64,000 nt of DNA, from contig PDHQ01000030.1 in the NCBI GenBank assembly GCA_003339415.1, forward strand, positions 72,109 through 136,108, in the 5' to 3' direction. Below, piece by piece: positions 33,508-44,600 of this stretch (the stretch's first letter is position 1; each line of letters starts with the position of its first letter). This stretch comes from Ophiocordyceps camponoti-saundersi (nom. inval.). Its lineage: Eukaryota > Ascomycota > Sordariomycetes > Hypocreales > Ophiocordycipitaceae. A program made the position numbers and the translations under genes. The notes under the pieces were generated by a model, which saw nothing but the letters and a program-made list of their open reading frames with translations, searched no databases and had not been told where the DNA came from.

Positions 33508-34000
33508 CCCTTTCCGGCCAGTTCCTCGGTTTTTCGCCCCCAACGCCCCAATCGCAGACCGAAGCAACGAGACGACACACAGCCAGCTCCGGGCCTGGCC
33601 CCAGTCCCCGCGTGTCACCTGGCTTCCTGTCGTGTGGTGCGGCTGGATGCAAGGGCCAGATGGAACCCCTTCCCCTGCCTTCTCACCGGGGCCTAGAAGG
33701 CGGCGGGGCTCAGCCTTGGGAGCCTTTCTGAGCTCCTTCTTGCGTCCACGAGGCAGTGGCGGCTCCTTCATCGGGGCTGTACGATTCGTCAATTGGAACG
33801 AGTCGGCGAGGTCAATGGATGACAATCCTTTGCTTCTCTACCTCACCAATAAGCCACGGTGAAAGACGTCGACGACGTCGGCGGCGGCGTGGCACCCCGG
33901 ACAACTGGATGCGGCCAGGCCGGATTGAGGGCAATTCCATCTCTCACACCCCTCACACCCCCCCCCCCCTGCCGCGGCGGCGGGTGTTTGTTTCCTTCTC

Positions 34001-34001
<1 letters not shown>

Positions 34002-34040
<39 letters not shown>
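34002..34040. repeat. Poly-C homopolymer of 39 bases
   Basis: An uninterrupted run of 39 cytosines, about 490 bases upstream of the P450 start codon. A shorter C10 run precedes it at 33960-33969. The true length may differ because such runs assemble poorly. Confidence 0.9.
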
Positions 34041-34528
34041 TTCTTTCACTTCATGTTTTGGACGCCCCAAACGAATCGTTGTGACCAGCCCGGCAAAATG
34101 GAAGACTGTTCAAGGATGAAAGGACACGACGGATGGAAATGGCACTTAAAAATAACCCTAACACAATTGGGAACGAGGCCACGAATCTGTGTGAGTGAGA
34201 GTGCGGTTCTCCCGTTGCGAGCTTCACACCCTCGACGACGGGTAATACGAGGACCGTTGGAGTCAGAAGGCTCGCGGCGCAGGCGAGGCTGGCCCTGGCT
34301 GGGGGCGATGCCTCGTCTAGGCAACTCTCTTTTCGAGGCCGCCGCCGAAGGTGCTTGGCCATGGCTCTTTGCTAGTATTTAAACAGCATGTGAGGTCATC
34401 GCCAGTCTCTGATCTCTTCATTCTCATGTTATATACGCAAAGAAGAAGAAGGAAAGCTTTCACTGCAAGATCAAGAAAGGCGTGGGCAATTCGCGTCAGA
34501 GATTATATCTTTTATACACACGCCTGGC

Positions 34529-36105
34529 ATGGCGGTTCAGATCTTATCTTCCTCGGGTCTTTTTGACGAGGCTGTCCTGTCTTTCGAAGTTCGTCTTGTT
34601 CTCATCCTCTTCGTCCTCTTCACACTCTTCACTTCTGCCCGTCGTTTCTTCTCACAAGCCAGCGATCTGCTTCCGTCCAGTCCTCGCCGGCAGGGCAAGC
34701 TCTGGCCGGAAGCGCTCCCACATGTCTCGTCCCCCATCCCCTGGATCGGCCACGCGATAGAGCTGCGGCGGCGCGGCGCCCGCTACATCCACCAGCTCAT
34801 CCTCAACGCTCCGGCGCCCGTCTTCAGCATCAACCTCCTGTCGAGGAAGGTGCTGGTGGTTCACCCTTCGCTGGAGCGCGCCCTCGCCAGGCACGTTGAC
34901 GACACTAGCCTGGCGCGCATCATCTCGCTCATCGGCCAACGTTCGCTGGGCCTCAGCGAATCGGGCGTCGACGTCATCGGCGCATATGACCCGCGGCCCG
35001 TTCATGCGCAGCTCTTTGCCGCGGCCGACGGCTCGGCCCGGCTAGCTGAGCAGTCGGCTCGCTTCGTGCGTGAGCACTCGCTGCGGCAGCCGGACGAGCA
35101 GCGGGTCCTCATCGTTAGATGGCTCTTTGACGCCGTCGTGGGCGCCACGGCGCATGCGCTGTGGGGAGAACGAAACCCATGGAACGAGGACAGCGAATTC
35201 ATGAGGCAATTCATGTGCGTTACTTCCATTGCAACCCCCCTCCCCTGTTTTCGTCCCTTCTCGGGCTTCGATTGTTCTGACAAGGATATCCCTGCAGCAT
35301 CCTCAGCGACGGTCTCGAGTCGCTCTCCCAGCCCTTTCCGCAATTGACTGCCAGGGCGCCGCATCGGGCTCGGAGTTTCCTGCTGAAGCGCCTTGTGGCC
35401 TTCCATCAGCAACACCGACAGAGCCGGAGGACGAGTGTGGCGCATCGCATCAACGCCGTGGCCATGACGGACGCCAACTGGGAGGACAACGACGACTACT
35501 ACCGCTGCGAGCTTCTCGAGGCGCTGGGTCTGCTCGCCACGGCCAGCACGCTCTCCGTCTGGCTGGTGCGCCATCTCCTCGCCGACGACGGGCTGCGGCG
35601 CCGGGTTGTGGATGAGGTTCGTTCTCTGCCGCCGGATCTGGCCGACTTGAAGACGGCTTGCCCTCACCTGGTAGCTGCTTGGTACGAGACTCTCCGTCTG
35701 CACGTCACTGCCGTTCCGCGTGTCGCGACGAGAGACATAGACCTGGCCGGCGCCCCCGTCTCCGAGGGCGACGTCCTGATCCTCCCGATGCTATCCTTCA
35801 ACATCAACCCGACGACCTGGGGTCCCGACGCGGAAGTCTTCCGTGCGGATCGCTTCCTCGACGAGAAGCGCCAGCTGCGTACTGCTCTGACGCGCAAGGT
35901 TCGCGGCTTCGGCGTGGCGGGGAACTTGTGTCCCGGCCGGTTATTCGGCTTCGACACGGCCATGTCTTCCGTGGCGACTCTCCTGCGCGACTTTGACGTC
36001 CTGACTGAATCCGGTTCCGCGCCTTTGCCTACGGCCAAGGGCGGAGTCGCCGTTGGTTTCGAGAGGTTGGGTGATGATGTTGAGGTGAGGCTTGTTCGGG
36101 CTTGA
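34529..36105 (+). CDS. Cytochrome P450 monooxygenase
   Basis: A 497-residue haem-thiolate monooxygenase, anchored in the ER by an N-terminal helix (VRLVLILFVLFTLFTSARRF). Exons are 34529-35214 and 35298-36105; the intron interrupts QFI-ILSDGLESL in phase 2. Landmarks are SPIPWIGHAIELRRRG after the anchor, the I-helix region LLATASTLSVWLVRHL, the ExxR motif ETLR (Glu359, Arg362), FRADRFLDEK in place of PERF, and the haem loop FGVAGNLCPGR with Cys440 as the ligand. The usual AGxDT oxygen-binding motif of the I-helix is not clear; the Asn-rich or CYP7/CYP8-like style of this loop suggests that kind of clan, but the family cannot be assigned. No tailoring enzyme or synthase lies next to it. Confidence 0.9.
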
Positions 36106-36620
36106 TTGTATGCTGATGCGTCGTGTACGAGTATGATGGTTCTGTTATTTTTCCCCTCTTATCCTTGTTCCTCTGCATGAATTTCTCTTTGTTCTTGTTC
36201 AAGGCTTCGCTGCCTCGCTGTTTTTACATCATTTCCTGGCGAGAGAGTCAGTGTATCACCATCTCATGTTTCCAACAGCATTGTTTCTTCGAGAGAGAGA
36301 GCGTCGATTTTTATGTATTATACGGCTTGATGAGTTTATCTTGTTACGATATCATGGGAACTCATAGATGGATAGATAGTTAGATAGTTAGACTACCTAG
36401 AGAATTGTATAGTGAACTGCTTCTGATTCACTGTCTTGATGACGGACTGTAGTAAGATGCCATGTAAGTCATCGACGCGGTCCAGATAGCCTCGTGGGGG
36501 AAACAACTTACCCTGCATCCAGCACATGAATGTCACATCCCGTGACGTCAGACCGTCCACACCAATTCTTCACCTTTGTCAAAAACCACCCTCGACGTCC
36601 TCCCCTCTTCTCAATTGACG
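36106..36620. other. Intergenic region downstream of the P450 gene
   Basis: 515 bases with the P450 3' flank and the promoter of the next gene in the same direction. It contains a short (ATAG)n stretch near 36366-36392 and no gene. Confidence 0.6.
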
Positions 36621-37549
36621 ATGCTGCGTTTCAGCCTCGTCTATTCCCGGGCATTGAGACCGAAGGGTCATTCCTCGGTGAAGCTCGGATTGCCATTGCG
36701 GCTTCTTCGATACCGATTGGCTTCAACAAAGACGACAGCAAAAGCAACAAGGACGACGACGACCTCGACGAGCAGCGACCAGACCTTGCGTACTGCTTTC
36801 CCTCTGTCCCCCCCCCAAACCATCTTCTATCGCGAGAGAGCTGACCAGGTAGCCAGGCAACCTACTACCGGCTCGCGTCGTCATATTCCATGCCGGAACG
36901 GTCCGGACCGTCTTCCTAGCGCTGGTCCGGCTCTCGAGCCTCTTGGTCGCCGTCTTCTTCGTTTTGCTCATCGCGCCGGCCTACGTCAAGGCAGATAAGG
37001 ATGTTGCTTCCACGGCGGCAAGTCAGTCGCTTCTTTCTTTGACGGAATGAAATCTCGTCAACTTGGAGAACTAAATTATTACACCCCCCAGTCGTCGTCG
37101 GTGGCATCGTCCCTCTTATCCTCATCACCGTCTCAGCCTCACCCTTCGTCACACACATCTACATGCACCTCCCCGACGCAGCACGCACATCTCGCCAGGC
37201 CCTAGCGCGCTACGTCGAATCCCTACCGGCGAGCACGCCGCTGACGCTGACGACGATAAATGCGCTCGCGATCCCGCGCTACACGCGCCTCCGCGCCGCT
37301 GATTTGCGTCCTGCGACTGGCTCGAGACTCAGTCGCTTGGGTCTCGTCAACTACGTCCGTCGGGGTGCCGATCCGAGATGGTTTCGTGGCCCAGGTGGCT
37401 TCTTCGTTCAGCCGCGCCCATCGACGTCGCCGCCCGCGATTGCTGGTGCGCCTCGATCCGACGCTGTCGAGTCTTGGATCTGGACTTCGGTCCAGGAGCG
37501 GATCGCGCGCGCCGCAACGTCGTCGACATCGTCTTCTTCTGGCGCTTAA
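36621..37549 (+). CDS. Mitochondrial two-helix membrane protein of unknown function
   Basis: A 263-residue protein. The best model is 36621-36789, 36857-37021 and 37092-37549. The N-terminus MLRFSLVYSRALRPKGHS is Arg/Ser-rich without acidic residues, a mitochondrial presequence. Joining exons 1 and 2 (donor GTACTG, CTGAC branch site, CCAG acceptor) gives LRNLLPARVVIFHAGTVR, and the second intron joins STAA to IVVVGGIVPL. Two hydrophobic helices follow: TVFLALVRLSSLLVAVFFVL and IVVVGGIVPLILITVSASPF. Then FVTHIYMHLPDAARTSRQAL and LTTINALAIPRYTRLRAADL, which I recall from a conserved fungal family. The hairpin-plus-soluble-tail layout is like TMEM70/TMEM186/TMEM223, but homology is not established. 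Intron 1 is open in frame 1 for 150 bases, so an annotation could wrongly extend exon 1. Confidence 0.72.
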
Positions 37550-37715
37550 TGCTGCCGCCGCCGCTGACAAGATGGCTCCTTTTTCCTTTCTCTGGGAAAC
37601 ATCATTCTGCCCAAGAGCATCGCCTCTGGGCCCTCGCATTCCTCCCTCTGCTTCCGCTACTACGCTGACACCCTTCTGTTGCTGTCTGGGTGCTTCCCCC
37701 TCCCCGGCGTCTGCA

Positions 37716-37785
37716 TATACATACAAACATACATACAAACATACATACAAACATACATACAAACATACATACATACATACATACA
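37716..37785. repeat. (ACATACATACAA)n microsatellite
   Basis: Four 12-base units of ACATACATACAA followed by pure (ACAT)n. It begins about 170 bases after the stop codon at 37549, probably in the 3' flank. Confidence 0.9.
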
Positions 37786-38257
37786 GTCAAGCGAACCTTG
37801 AAGACCAGCCCCTAAAAACCTTGACATGACCAGAGGTGGGAGGTGGCAGAGGAAGGCTTGGAAGTCACACCAAAAACCTTGATCAATGACCTTGAACAGC
37901 GTCGTTTGTGTAACCTCCGAAGCAAGCCCATGATTTTCTATCCGTAGTATGTGTCTCTCACTTCTCTCACTCGTACGACCCCTGTTATGCCAGCCGATAC
38001 TTTCTAAAGGCCGTTCCCATCGTGTGTTCCGTCCACTTCGTATTCTGCAAATGCCAATTCTATTCCCAGCCTCGTATCTACTGTCTACTGGTGGCGGCCT
38101 GTGGAGGCAGGCGCCGGGGAGCCTGATTGGGGCTTAAATTGGCACGTACCGGCCGGGTCAGACTTATCGTGGACATCATCCTTTACACCCCCTTTTTGGG
38201 TGGCCTACTAAATTGACTCTCTCTGGCCGACGCCTCTGCTATCCTGTTTATCTTCTA

Positions 38258-38350
38258 CATACCTACCTACCTAGTACCTACCTACCTACCTACCTACCTA
38301 TATACCTACCTAGGTATGTATGTAAGTATGTATGCATATATATACATACA
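38258..38350. repeat. Compound (ACCT)n / (GTAT)n / (ACAT)n array
   Basis: Eight or so ACCT units, then GTAT units, then ACAT units, with CCTAGG and ATATATAT at the turning points. The order makes the array partly self-complementary. Confidence 0.88.
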
Positions 38351-39025
38351 TACATGGGCATATATACGTATGTAAGTGTGTGTTTACATGTCGTCTGTGT
38401 CAGAAACTATCCGTATGGACATGACGGATACAAATAGACAGATGCATAACTACTATATACCATGTATGTATATACTACCGTACATACCTACCTACATAGG
38501 TACACATACAGCCTCTTGGAAACGTTGCTTTCTCCAACAAGATTGCAACCCTCGCCATCTTTCTTTCAACACAGGTAGGAAGGTATCAATTAGAAGGGGA
38601 AAATGGGGCTCTTTTAAAGGCCGAGGTAACGATGATATCAGGTCTTTGGCCTCAACCACCGTCTGTTCCTCTCCTACCACCAAGCTCGTTCCAGCACGCG
38701 TCCTTGATGCCTCTCTCTAACTCTTTATCCGTGATTTGTCTCAATTTCTCTTGTCTAGATAGATCCCTTGCGCCACTCCGCCTACCATCGACATGGGGTA
38801 TATCGCATCATTCGTCGTCGTCACCCCTCCTCCTCCATCGTCCCCCCTTTTAGTTTATCGTGCCATCATCCCTGCGTGTAGACCTTACTTTTCCTCTTCG
38901 CCCGTCAGACACACGACCTCTCTCTCATCCCACATCCGCTGTGGAGCTTCTCCTCTAACCCAAAGGGGGTGGGAAAGAATAGAAGAATGAAATCGAAACA
39001 AGAAAAGGAGAAAGCAAAATTGCTT

Positions 39026-41997
39026 CTACGTGCGCTTCATGACCTGCATCGCATCGTAGCCCCAGCATCGCTTTAACCCCCCCTCGTACACGCTCGCCAC
39101 CGACTCCTGCCACATGGCCGGCGTGATAAAGTTATTCATGGATGGGCATGCGGCGAACGGCTGAGTGGCCATCTGCTGTCCATCACTTGTCGTCAGAGAA
39201 TGCACTGCCGACATGTCCGACGTCGTCGCCAGGTCGAGCGGGCCTGCGTGCCCCGTGGGGACTGCATCCGTCTGCGTCGGTGAGCCAAATGATGTGTTCC
39301 ACTGCCTGAACTCGTCGTCAGTGAGACTGTAGACTTGGCAAAAAGACGTAGGACGGGCGCACTCAAAAATTCGCGTCGGGTTCCACGCCGGCTGACTGTC
39401 GGGGATAGCCATGTCCGTCGCCGAGCCGTCCTGCGGCATCATGACGAGCGGCGAGTCCTCCTTACCGTCTCCTGGCCCGGCCGACACCGGTGGCGAGACG
39501 GGATGCCTGACCTGCTGGCTTCCCCCAGGTGGCGTCTCCAGCTGCTGACCCCCTCGGGTCCTCCGAGGCGGGCTGGAATGGCTGGAGGGATGCGGACTGG
39601 CGTAAGGGAACGACGGTTTAAGCATAAAGGGCCTTCGCACGTCGGCAGAGAAGGCCTCGCGAACGGCGTCGAGTTGTTTCTGAAGCTCGGGCATTGGCCA
39701 TGCCTCCATAACCTTTTCCATGATCCTCATGTGCCGCGTAAAGTACTCTCGAGCATCCGAGTTGAGCTCCGGGTCGGGTGACACGATAGCCACCTGAAAA
39801 GTCTTTAGCTCGTCCACGGAGAAGAGTGAATTGGGGGCACGCACGAGATGCAGGACGATGCAAGAAAGTCCGGCGTAGACGGTGAAACTGAAACCGCGCT
39901 GCATCGCCTGAAGCCCGTTGAGGCCGTGGGTCTGCACGATGCCCTCCTGGAGACGGCAGAGGGCCCGAGCCGCATTGTAGCAAATCAACATGTGATGTTT
40001 CCACTGCGTCTCGTTGACATTCGGATCGAGGCAGGATAGCACCGGCCGGTGATAGAGGATCAGCGTCAGGTGATAGTAAGAGTGCAAGTTTCCGAGAAAT
40101 GAGGACGGCAGCCAGGGCGGCGAGCTATCGAGAGGGAAGACGACGGTCAGGTCGGCCGGTAATTCGGACGGGAAAGAACTGATGCTCTCGTTCAGCTGCA
40201 GAAACTCGGGGTCCATGCCCCAGTCCTTCTTCTTGCGAACGCGCGCGTACGCATTGCTCATCCGCCCGATGTTGCGCACCAGCCTGGCGAAGTAGGTGAA
40301 GTTACGCGAAACAAGATACTCGCCATCATCGACTCCCGGGAGCCGCGCGGGAATGTTGAAATCCACTGAATCGAGACTAATCGACAGGTCGTGCCGGCCT
40401 TTTTTTACCGTTAGCGACAGTCTCTCTTCGCAGGCATGGGCGGATAACAAACCTTGGGGAGTGCCGACCATAACCTCGCAGACGAAAATGGTCTGCCAGA
40501 TGCGAGTTCGCAGCCGACACTCTTCGGGACTCGATTCGCATGGACGGCCGGCGCGGTGATCGTCGTAGTGTTCGTCGAGTCCCAGGTCCTTGGCGATTTG
40601 GACGCATTGAACCACCGCCATCCACGATCGGTAGTAGTAGCCGCGTTTCGGCGCGGCCTCACGTGCTTTCAGGATCATGAGGAGAGCCTGGAGGGTGCTG
40701 AGACGGGGCACATCCATGAACGCGTCGGCATGGCCTGCGGATCCTCCTCGTCAGCGCCGAACTCATCAATCGCTGGCTTTGAAGGAAAAAAAACTTACGG
40801 GAAGCGAGAGCCAGCCATTGCTGTCCCTGAGCGGGATCCTCGGCCAGGCGGCCGCCGATGGCAAAAAGGGCCTCGAGAATCAGGGGCGAGATGGTCTCCC
40901 TGGCCGAGCTCCACTGGTTGTAAAAGTGAAACTTATCGAGGACCGGAACATAGGGGTGAACCTTGTCGAAGTACAGATCAAAGTAGTGAAGGGCAGAGGC
41001 CTCGTCAGGCATCAGCTCGGGAGGGATGCGAATCTTGTGACCGGGACCCGACGTCGTCGGTGGGAGAACGCTGCAGAAGTCATCGTCATCTTCGACTGCA
41101 GGCTGCTCTTCAAGACGAAAGGAGGCCTTATTGCGTAAGTAAGGGGCTGCGCAGGCGATGTGTTAGCCGGAGGATGGCCAGAGTGGGGAGCCGGTTATAC
41201 CTGTACCAAGCTCGTTAACCTTGAGCGTGCCGAGTAAGTCGGCCAGGTCCTGATGCTGGAACGAGTCGGGGGAGCAGGCCTCGGAGGAGTCATCCGGTCG
41301 CGAAGTATGTTGCAGAGGCGGCGTGGGAAAGGTATCGTGTTGGTGCGTGTAGGACGGATGCGGGCGGCGGCGGCGGTCGATGACGGGCGGCGGCACAGTG
41401 GTATAATGCATGTTGTGTTGCTCAAAGGGCATGGATTGCAGGGCCGTCGAGTCAGGTCCGTCCGAATAAGGGCCGTAGGGGTCGAGGGCCTGCTTGGGAA
41501 TGAGAGGCGGCGGGGGCTGCATGGATAAGTGGTGAAAGGAGCCCGAGCCGTCAATCATGGCCTCATATGTCGTGGCCGTCGCCGTCGCATCAGCCGCGCC
41601 ATCATAGCCGTTGGGGCGAACGCAGTGGAGCTTGAGCCGAATGCACGCCGAACAGGGCCATGTGTTTGTCGTTGCTGCATCGCACTTGATCTTTCGTCTC
41701 CGACAACCTTCACAAGCCCTCATAACTATGGAGAAATAAATTCAGCCCACGGGCCTTGAAGGGAGCGGAGAAAACTAACCTTTGAGGCGTTTGTGTCGGT
41801 TATGCTCGTCAACGAAAACATAGTCTGCGACAAAGGGTTCAGCGCTAAAGAAGCATTGAAGATCCGGTAAACGAACTCTTATGCGTTTCCCTCTGGGGAT
41901 ACTGGTGTGGTATGAAGGGAAAGGAACTCATGTGGGCAGTCGGGGCATTGGTGAGTTCGTGAGGCAGAAGGCGGCGCACGGCCGAGTCGTTGGACAT
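39026..41997 (-). CDS. Zn(II)2Cys6 fungal transcription factor
   Basis: A 915-residue regulator built from five exons: 41877-41997, 41780-41824, 41201-41725, 40799-41146 and 39026-40734, all in agreeing phase. The DNA-binding cluster follows DEHNRHKRLKVMRACEGC and has cysteines at 60, 63, 70, 80, 83 and 90 (C-x2-C-x6-C-x9-C-x2-C-x6-C), longer than usual in the loop. A Pro/Gln/His-rich linker leads to the fungal-specific transcription factor domain (PF04082-type): ALHYFDLYFDKVHPYVPVLD, FMDVPRLSTLQALLMIL and RSWMAVVQCVQIAKDLGL. The C-terminus ends GGLKRCWGYDAMQVMKRT after an acidic/Pro-rich region. The start at 41997 is the first ATG; upstream in-frame sequence begins only with GTG. The target genes are unknown; I do not recognise it as a named regulator. 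Confidence 0.88.
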
Positions 41998-42409
41998 GAC
42001 AGACGGGCTCGAGGCTGATGATGAAGATCGACGGGGCGAAAGTCGCGGGCCGTCGACATGAAGCCGATGCACGGGGCTTGTGGCTAGGTACTCGAGAAGG
42101 AGGATGAGGCTGGCGAAGAGGGACAGTCGATGGCTGATGCTGATGCTGATGGGAGGAAGGAAGCGGGGGAGTCGCTTCGGTTTGCTGACGATCGCTCCTG
42201 ACTGATTACTGATGGCGGATCAAACCCTGGTTAGGTAAGTGACCAACAGGCCGTCGACGTTGCAGGACACGGGGGCAGAGGGGGGAGGGGGAGTAGTGAC
42301 AAAAGGTAGGGAGAAACAATGGAGAGGGGGACAAGAAGTGAGGGAAAAAAACAGGAACACGACAGAAGGGGAGAGACAGGCAGAGAGAGGAAAGGGGGGT
42401 TTTTTTAAA

Positions 42410-42425
42410 GGGGGGGGGGGGGGGG
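42410..42425. repeat. Poly-G run of 16
   Basis: An uninterrupted G16, about 415 bases upstream of the minus-strand transcription factor start, following a T8 run. Confidence 0.88.
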
Positions 42426-42710
42426 AGATTGCAAAAGAGAGCAAGAGTGCAAGAAAGAGAGAGAAAGGGGTACGGATACAGCGGATAGATATTCGCATCA
42501 CGGAATAAGAAGGCAGGAATATATGTTTGTACGGACGTACATACACATCTACAGTATGATTGCAAATGCAAAAACGCAAGCATCAGAAGAAGAGAGGTTC
42601 GTACCGAAGAAAGGGTAGGTAGGTAGCGGCCGATTTACATACATGCAAGATGAATTACGCGGTTGCGTCTGCAGGCAAGGCATCGACTATCTGACGCCTG
42701 TGCGTTGCCT

Positions 42711-42711
<1 letters not shown>

Positions 42712-42742
<31 letters not shown>
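42712..42742. repeat. (GTCGTG)n hexanucleotide repeat
   Basis: Five tandem copies of GTCGTG/TGGTCG. Confidence 0.88.
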
Positions 42743-42794
42743 TGCGACTCTCAATTCTCTCTTCCACTTGCCCTCTCTCATTCACGCTCGCTGA

Positions 42795-42826
42795 TACACA
42801 CACACACACACACACACACACACTGA

Positions 42827-42852
<26 letters not shown>
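42795..42852. repeat. (CA)n followed by (CT)n dinucleotide repeats
   Basis: About 13 CA units, then a short spacer, then about 13 CT units. Confidence 0.9.
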
Positions 42853-42857
<5 letters not shown>

Positions 42858-44190
42858 CCTATACCTGCGTACATACCTATGTATGCGCGCCTGTCTCTCC
42901 AGGTCTGTCTCTCCGTGCGTGTTTCTTTCTATCCAACTCTCACTCTCACTCTCACTCTCACGTATACATACATAGATACGCCCCGCCGACAGACCCAATC
43001 AATTGAGCGGAAAAGACTTGAGCCGAAGAGCTGATGCCCCGAACTGTAGTAGGGATCGACGGAGCCCGCCCTTATAACGCCGGACCGCAGCGCGGGGGAC
43101 GTGGAGACTGGGCCGGGGGCCTTGGGTTGATTATGGGCGACGCCCAGGGCCTCGGGGAACCGCTGGAGAATGGACCTGTGTCGCCGCTGCAGCCCAGTGG
43201 ATCGCATTGACCCCAACCGTTTCGTATATGTATGTACATACTCATACATACGGTGGATGTGTGTCTATACTGATAGGTAGGCAAGCATGTAATGTGTGTA
43301 CATACATATGTAACTCCTTTGACATGGTGAGATATTGTGATGGCGGCGAGCCGTACCTACTGCACACGCAGACGTACATACATACGTACATATTGTACAA
43401 ACACACTCACCACGACAGGTATCTACATACGACACATAGGATCGTCCTAGGTGGTCGGTTTGTAGTCTGAGAATACCCGCAACTACTGCTACAACTGACT
43501 GCAACATCCATCACTCAGTCCATGCATTGTTTGTGCTTAGTAGGATCGTGACATCCAAGACGGACTGAAGCAAGCGGATATCATCCGATCAAGAAGGGCG
43601 AACTTCATTCCACGCCCTCTTGGCTTTCATGTCTCTTAGCCTTTGGCACTCGTCTAAAACAGTCCGAAAGAATACACACGTACAGGCATATATGTTGTAT
43701 GTAGTACCTATGTATGTATGTATGTTGTACGGGTGTATTGTAGGTATGTAGGGTCCTGAGCCACATGGACTACGAGCATGTGACGCCTATTCTTGCCGGC
43801 AACGACTTGCCGGCAACGACATTTGTACGTCACTCTCAATTATCTGCCCTAGCCCGTGACGATGGCCTATCGCGACCTGTCGTGGCCCAAAGCTTATTGT
43901 GTGCCGTCCGCGTCGGTGCTTGCCGCGCGAGCTGCCGACCGCACACCTTCATGAGCCGCCGGTAAGCTTAAGTGTGTCCAGAGTCCGCTTGGTGCGAGGC
44001 TGCCGTACCTGTGCCTCCGTAAGGGCATCCAATTCGACGACACCCAACAGAACGTTGATTGCATTGCCGGTCATGGGCCACGTAGAGACGAAAGCCGGCC
44101 GAGCGGCGCCCGTCGTTCGATGCGGCCGCCCTCATCAGCCGGAATCTCCCTCCGGCTCAAATCGATACCTGGCCCGGCATAAGGACTAGA

Positions 44191-44250
44191 CGGGCCGTAC
44201 GAACGGGCCGTTCAGGCGGGCCGTACAAGCGGGCCGTACAGGCGGGTCGC
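44191..44250. repeat. 13-base tandem repeat, consensus CGGGCCGTACARG
   Basis: Four full units (44191-44203, 44204-44216, 44217-44229, 44230-44242) with one or two differences each and a decaying fifth. It is very GC-rich compared with its surroundings. Confidence 0.88.
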
Positions 44251-44547
44251 GGCGACGGTTGGACCGGGTCTTACGCTTCTGCCCATCGCCTTGAGTTCCA
44301 TCCCTTCCATTTTTGCCTACCCCTCACGTACATGTTGTCGCAATGTTCGCTGCGACGCCTCGGCTATCGTTTGTGTCTCGCCCCCTAGTCATGGATTCGA
44401 CAGCGTGAGGTGACGACGTCGAATGCAAACACAGCATCTCCATGCAAGGTTGTCATGCCACGGATCGGTTGAAAATGTAGGAGGATCAGTAACATTGGCT
44501 CTCACAGTTTTTTATACGTATTTAAGAAAACCACGCCCTCTTGTGCA

Positions 44548-44600
44548 TGTAGGTAGGTAGGTAGGTAGGTAGGTAGGTATGTATGTATGTATGTATGTAC
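44548..44600. repeat. (GTAG)n then (GTAT)n microsatellite
   Basis: About eight GTAG units passing directly into five GTAT units, the same switch between the two unit types seen elsewhere in the window. Confidence 0.9.

Larger units (their letters stand above)
29907..34528. other. 4.6 kb gene-poor region
   Basis: No gene could be supported on either strand between the ZIP and P450 starts, which diverge. Contents are microsatellites (29933, 30435-30480), a TATAAAA at 30880 with a splice-like leader, (ACTCAC)n at 32860, GAT-rich sequence at 33424-33507, and a C39 run at 34002. Sequence between 31000 and 32500 is of mixed composition with no repeat or transposon signature that I can recognise. 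Confidence 0.5.
37550..39025. other. Convergent 3' intergenic region rich in tetranucleotide arrays
   Basis: 1.5 kb between two genes that end facing each other. Besides two microsatellite clusters listed separately, nothing gene-like is seen. A TATCCGTAGTAT motif lies near 37939. Confidence 0.55.

Noticed and set aside
36790..36856. Reading exon 1 of the mitochondrial protein through into RTAFPLSPPQTIFYRERADQ
   Set aside because: Read-through does not rejoin the helix-coding frame; removing 36790-36856, which has a CTGAC branch site, gives the LLPARVVIFHAG continuation in phase.
37223..37774. Minus-strand frame of 183 codons opposite the mitochondrial protein
   Set aside because: It is a shadow of the plus-strand gene and starts inside a microsatellite that reads as YVCLYVCL repeats.
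26568..42000. Possible secondary-metabolite cluster (2OG oxygenase, P450, Zn2Cys6 regulator, with the GMC enzyme further on)
   Set aside because: No synthase, terpene cyclase or dedicated transporter is present. The oxidative genes are 7-20 kb apart with housekeeping genes between them.
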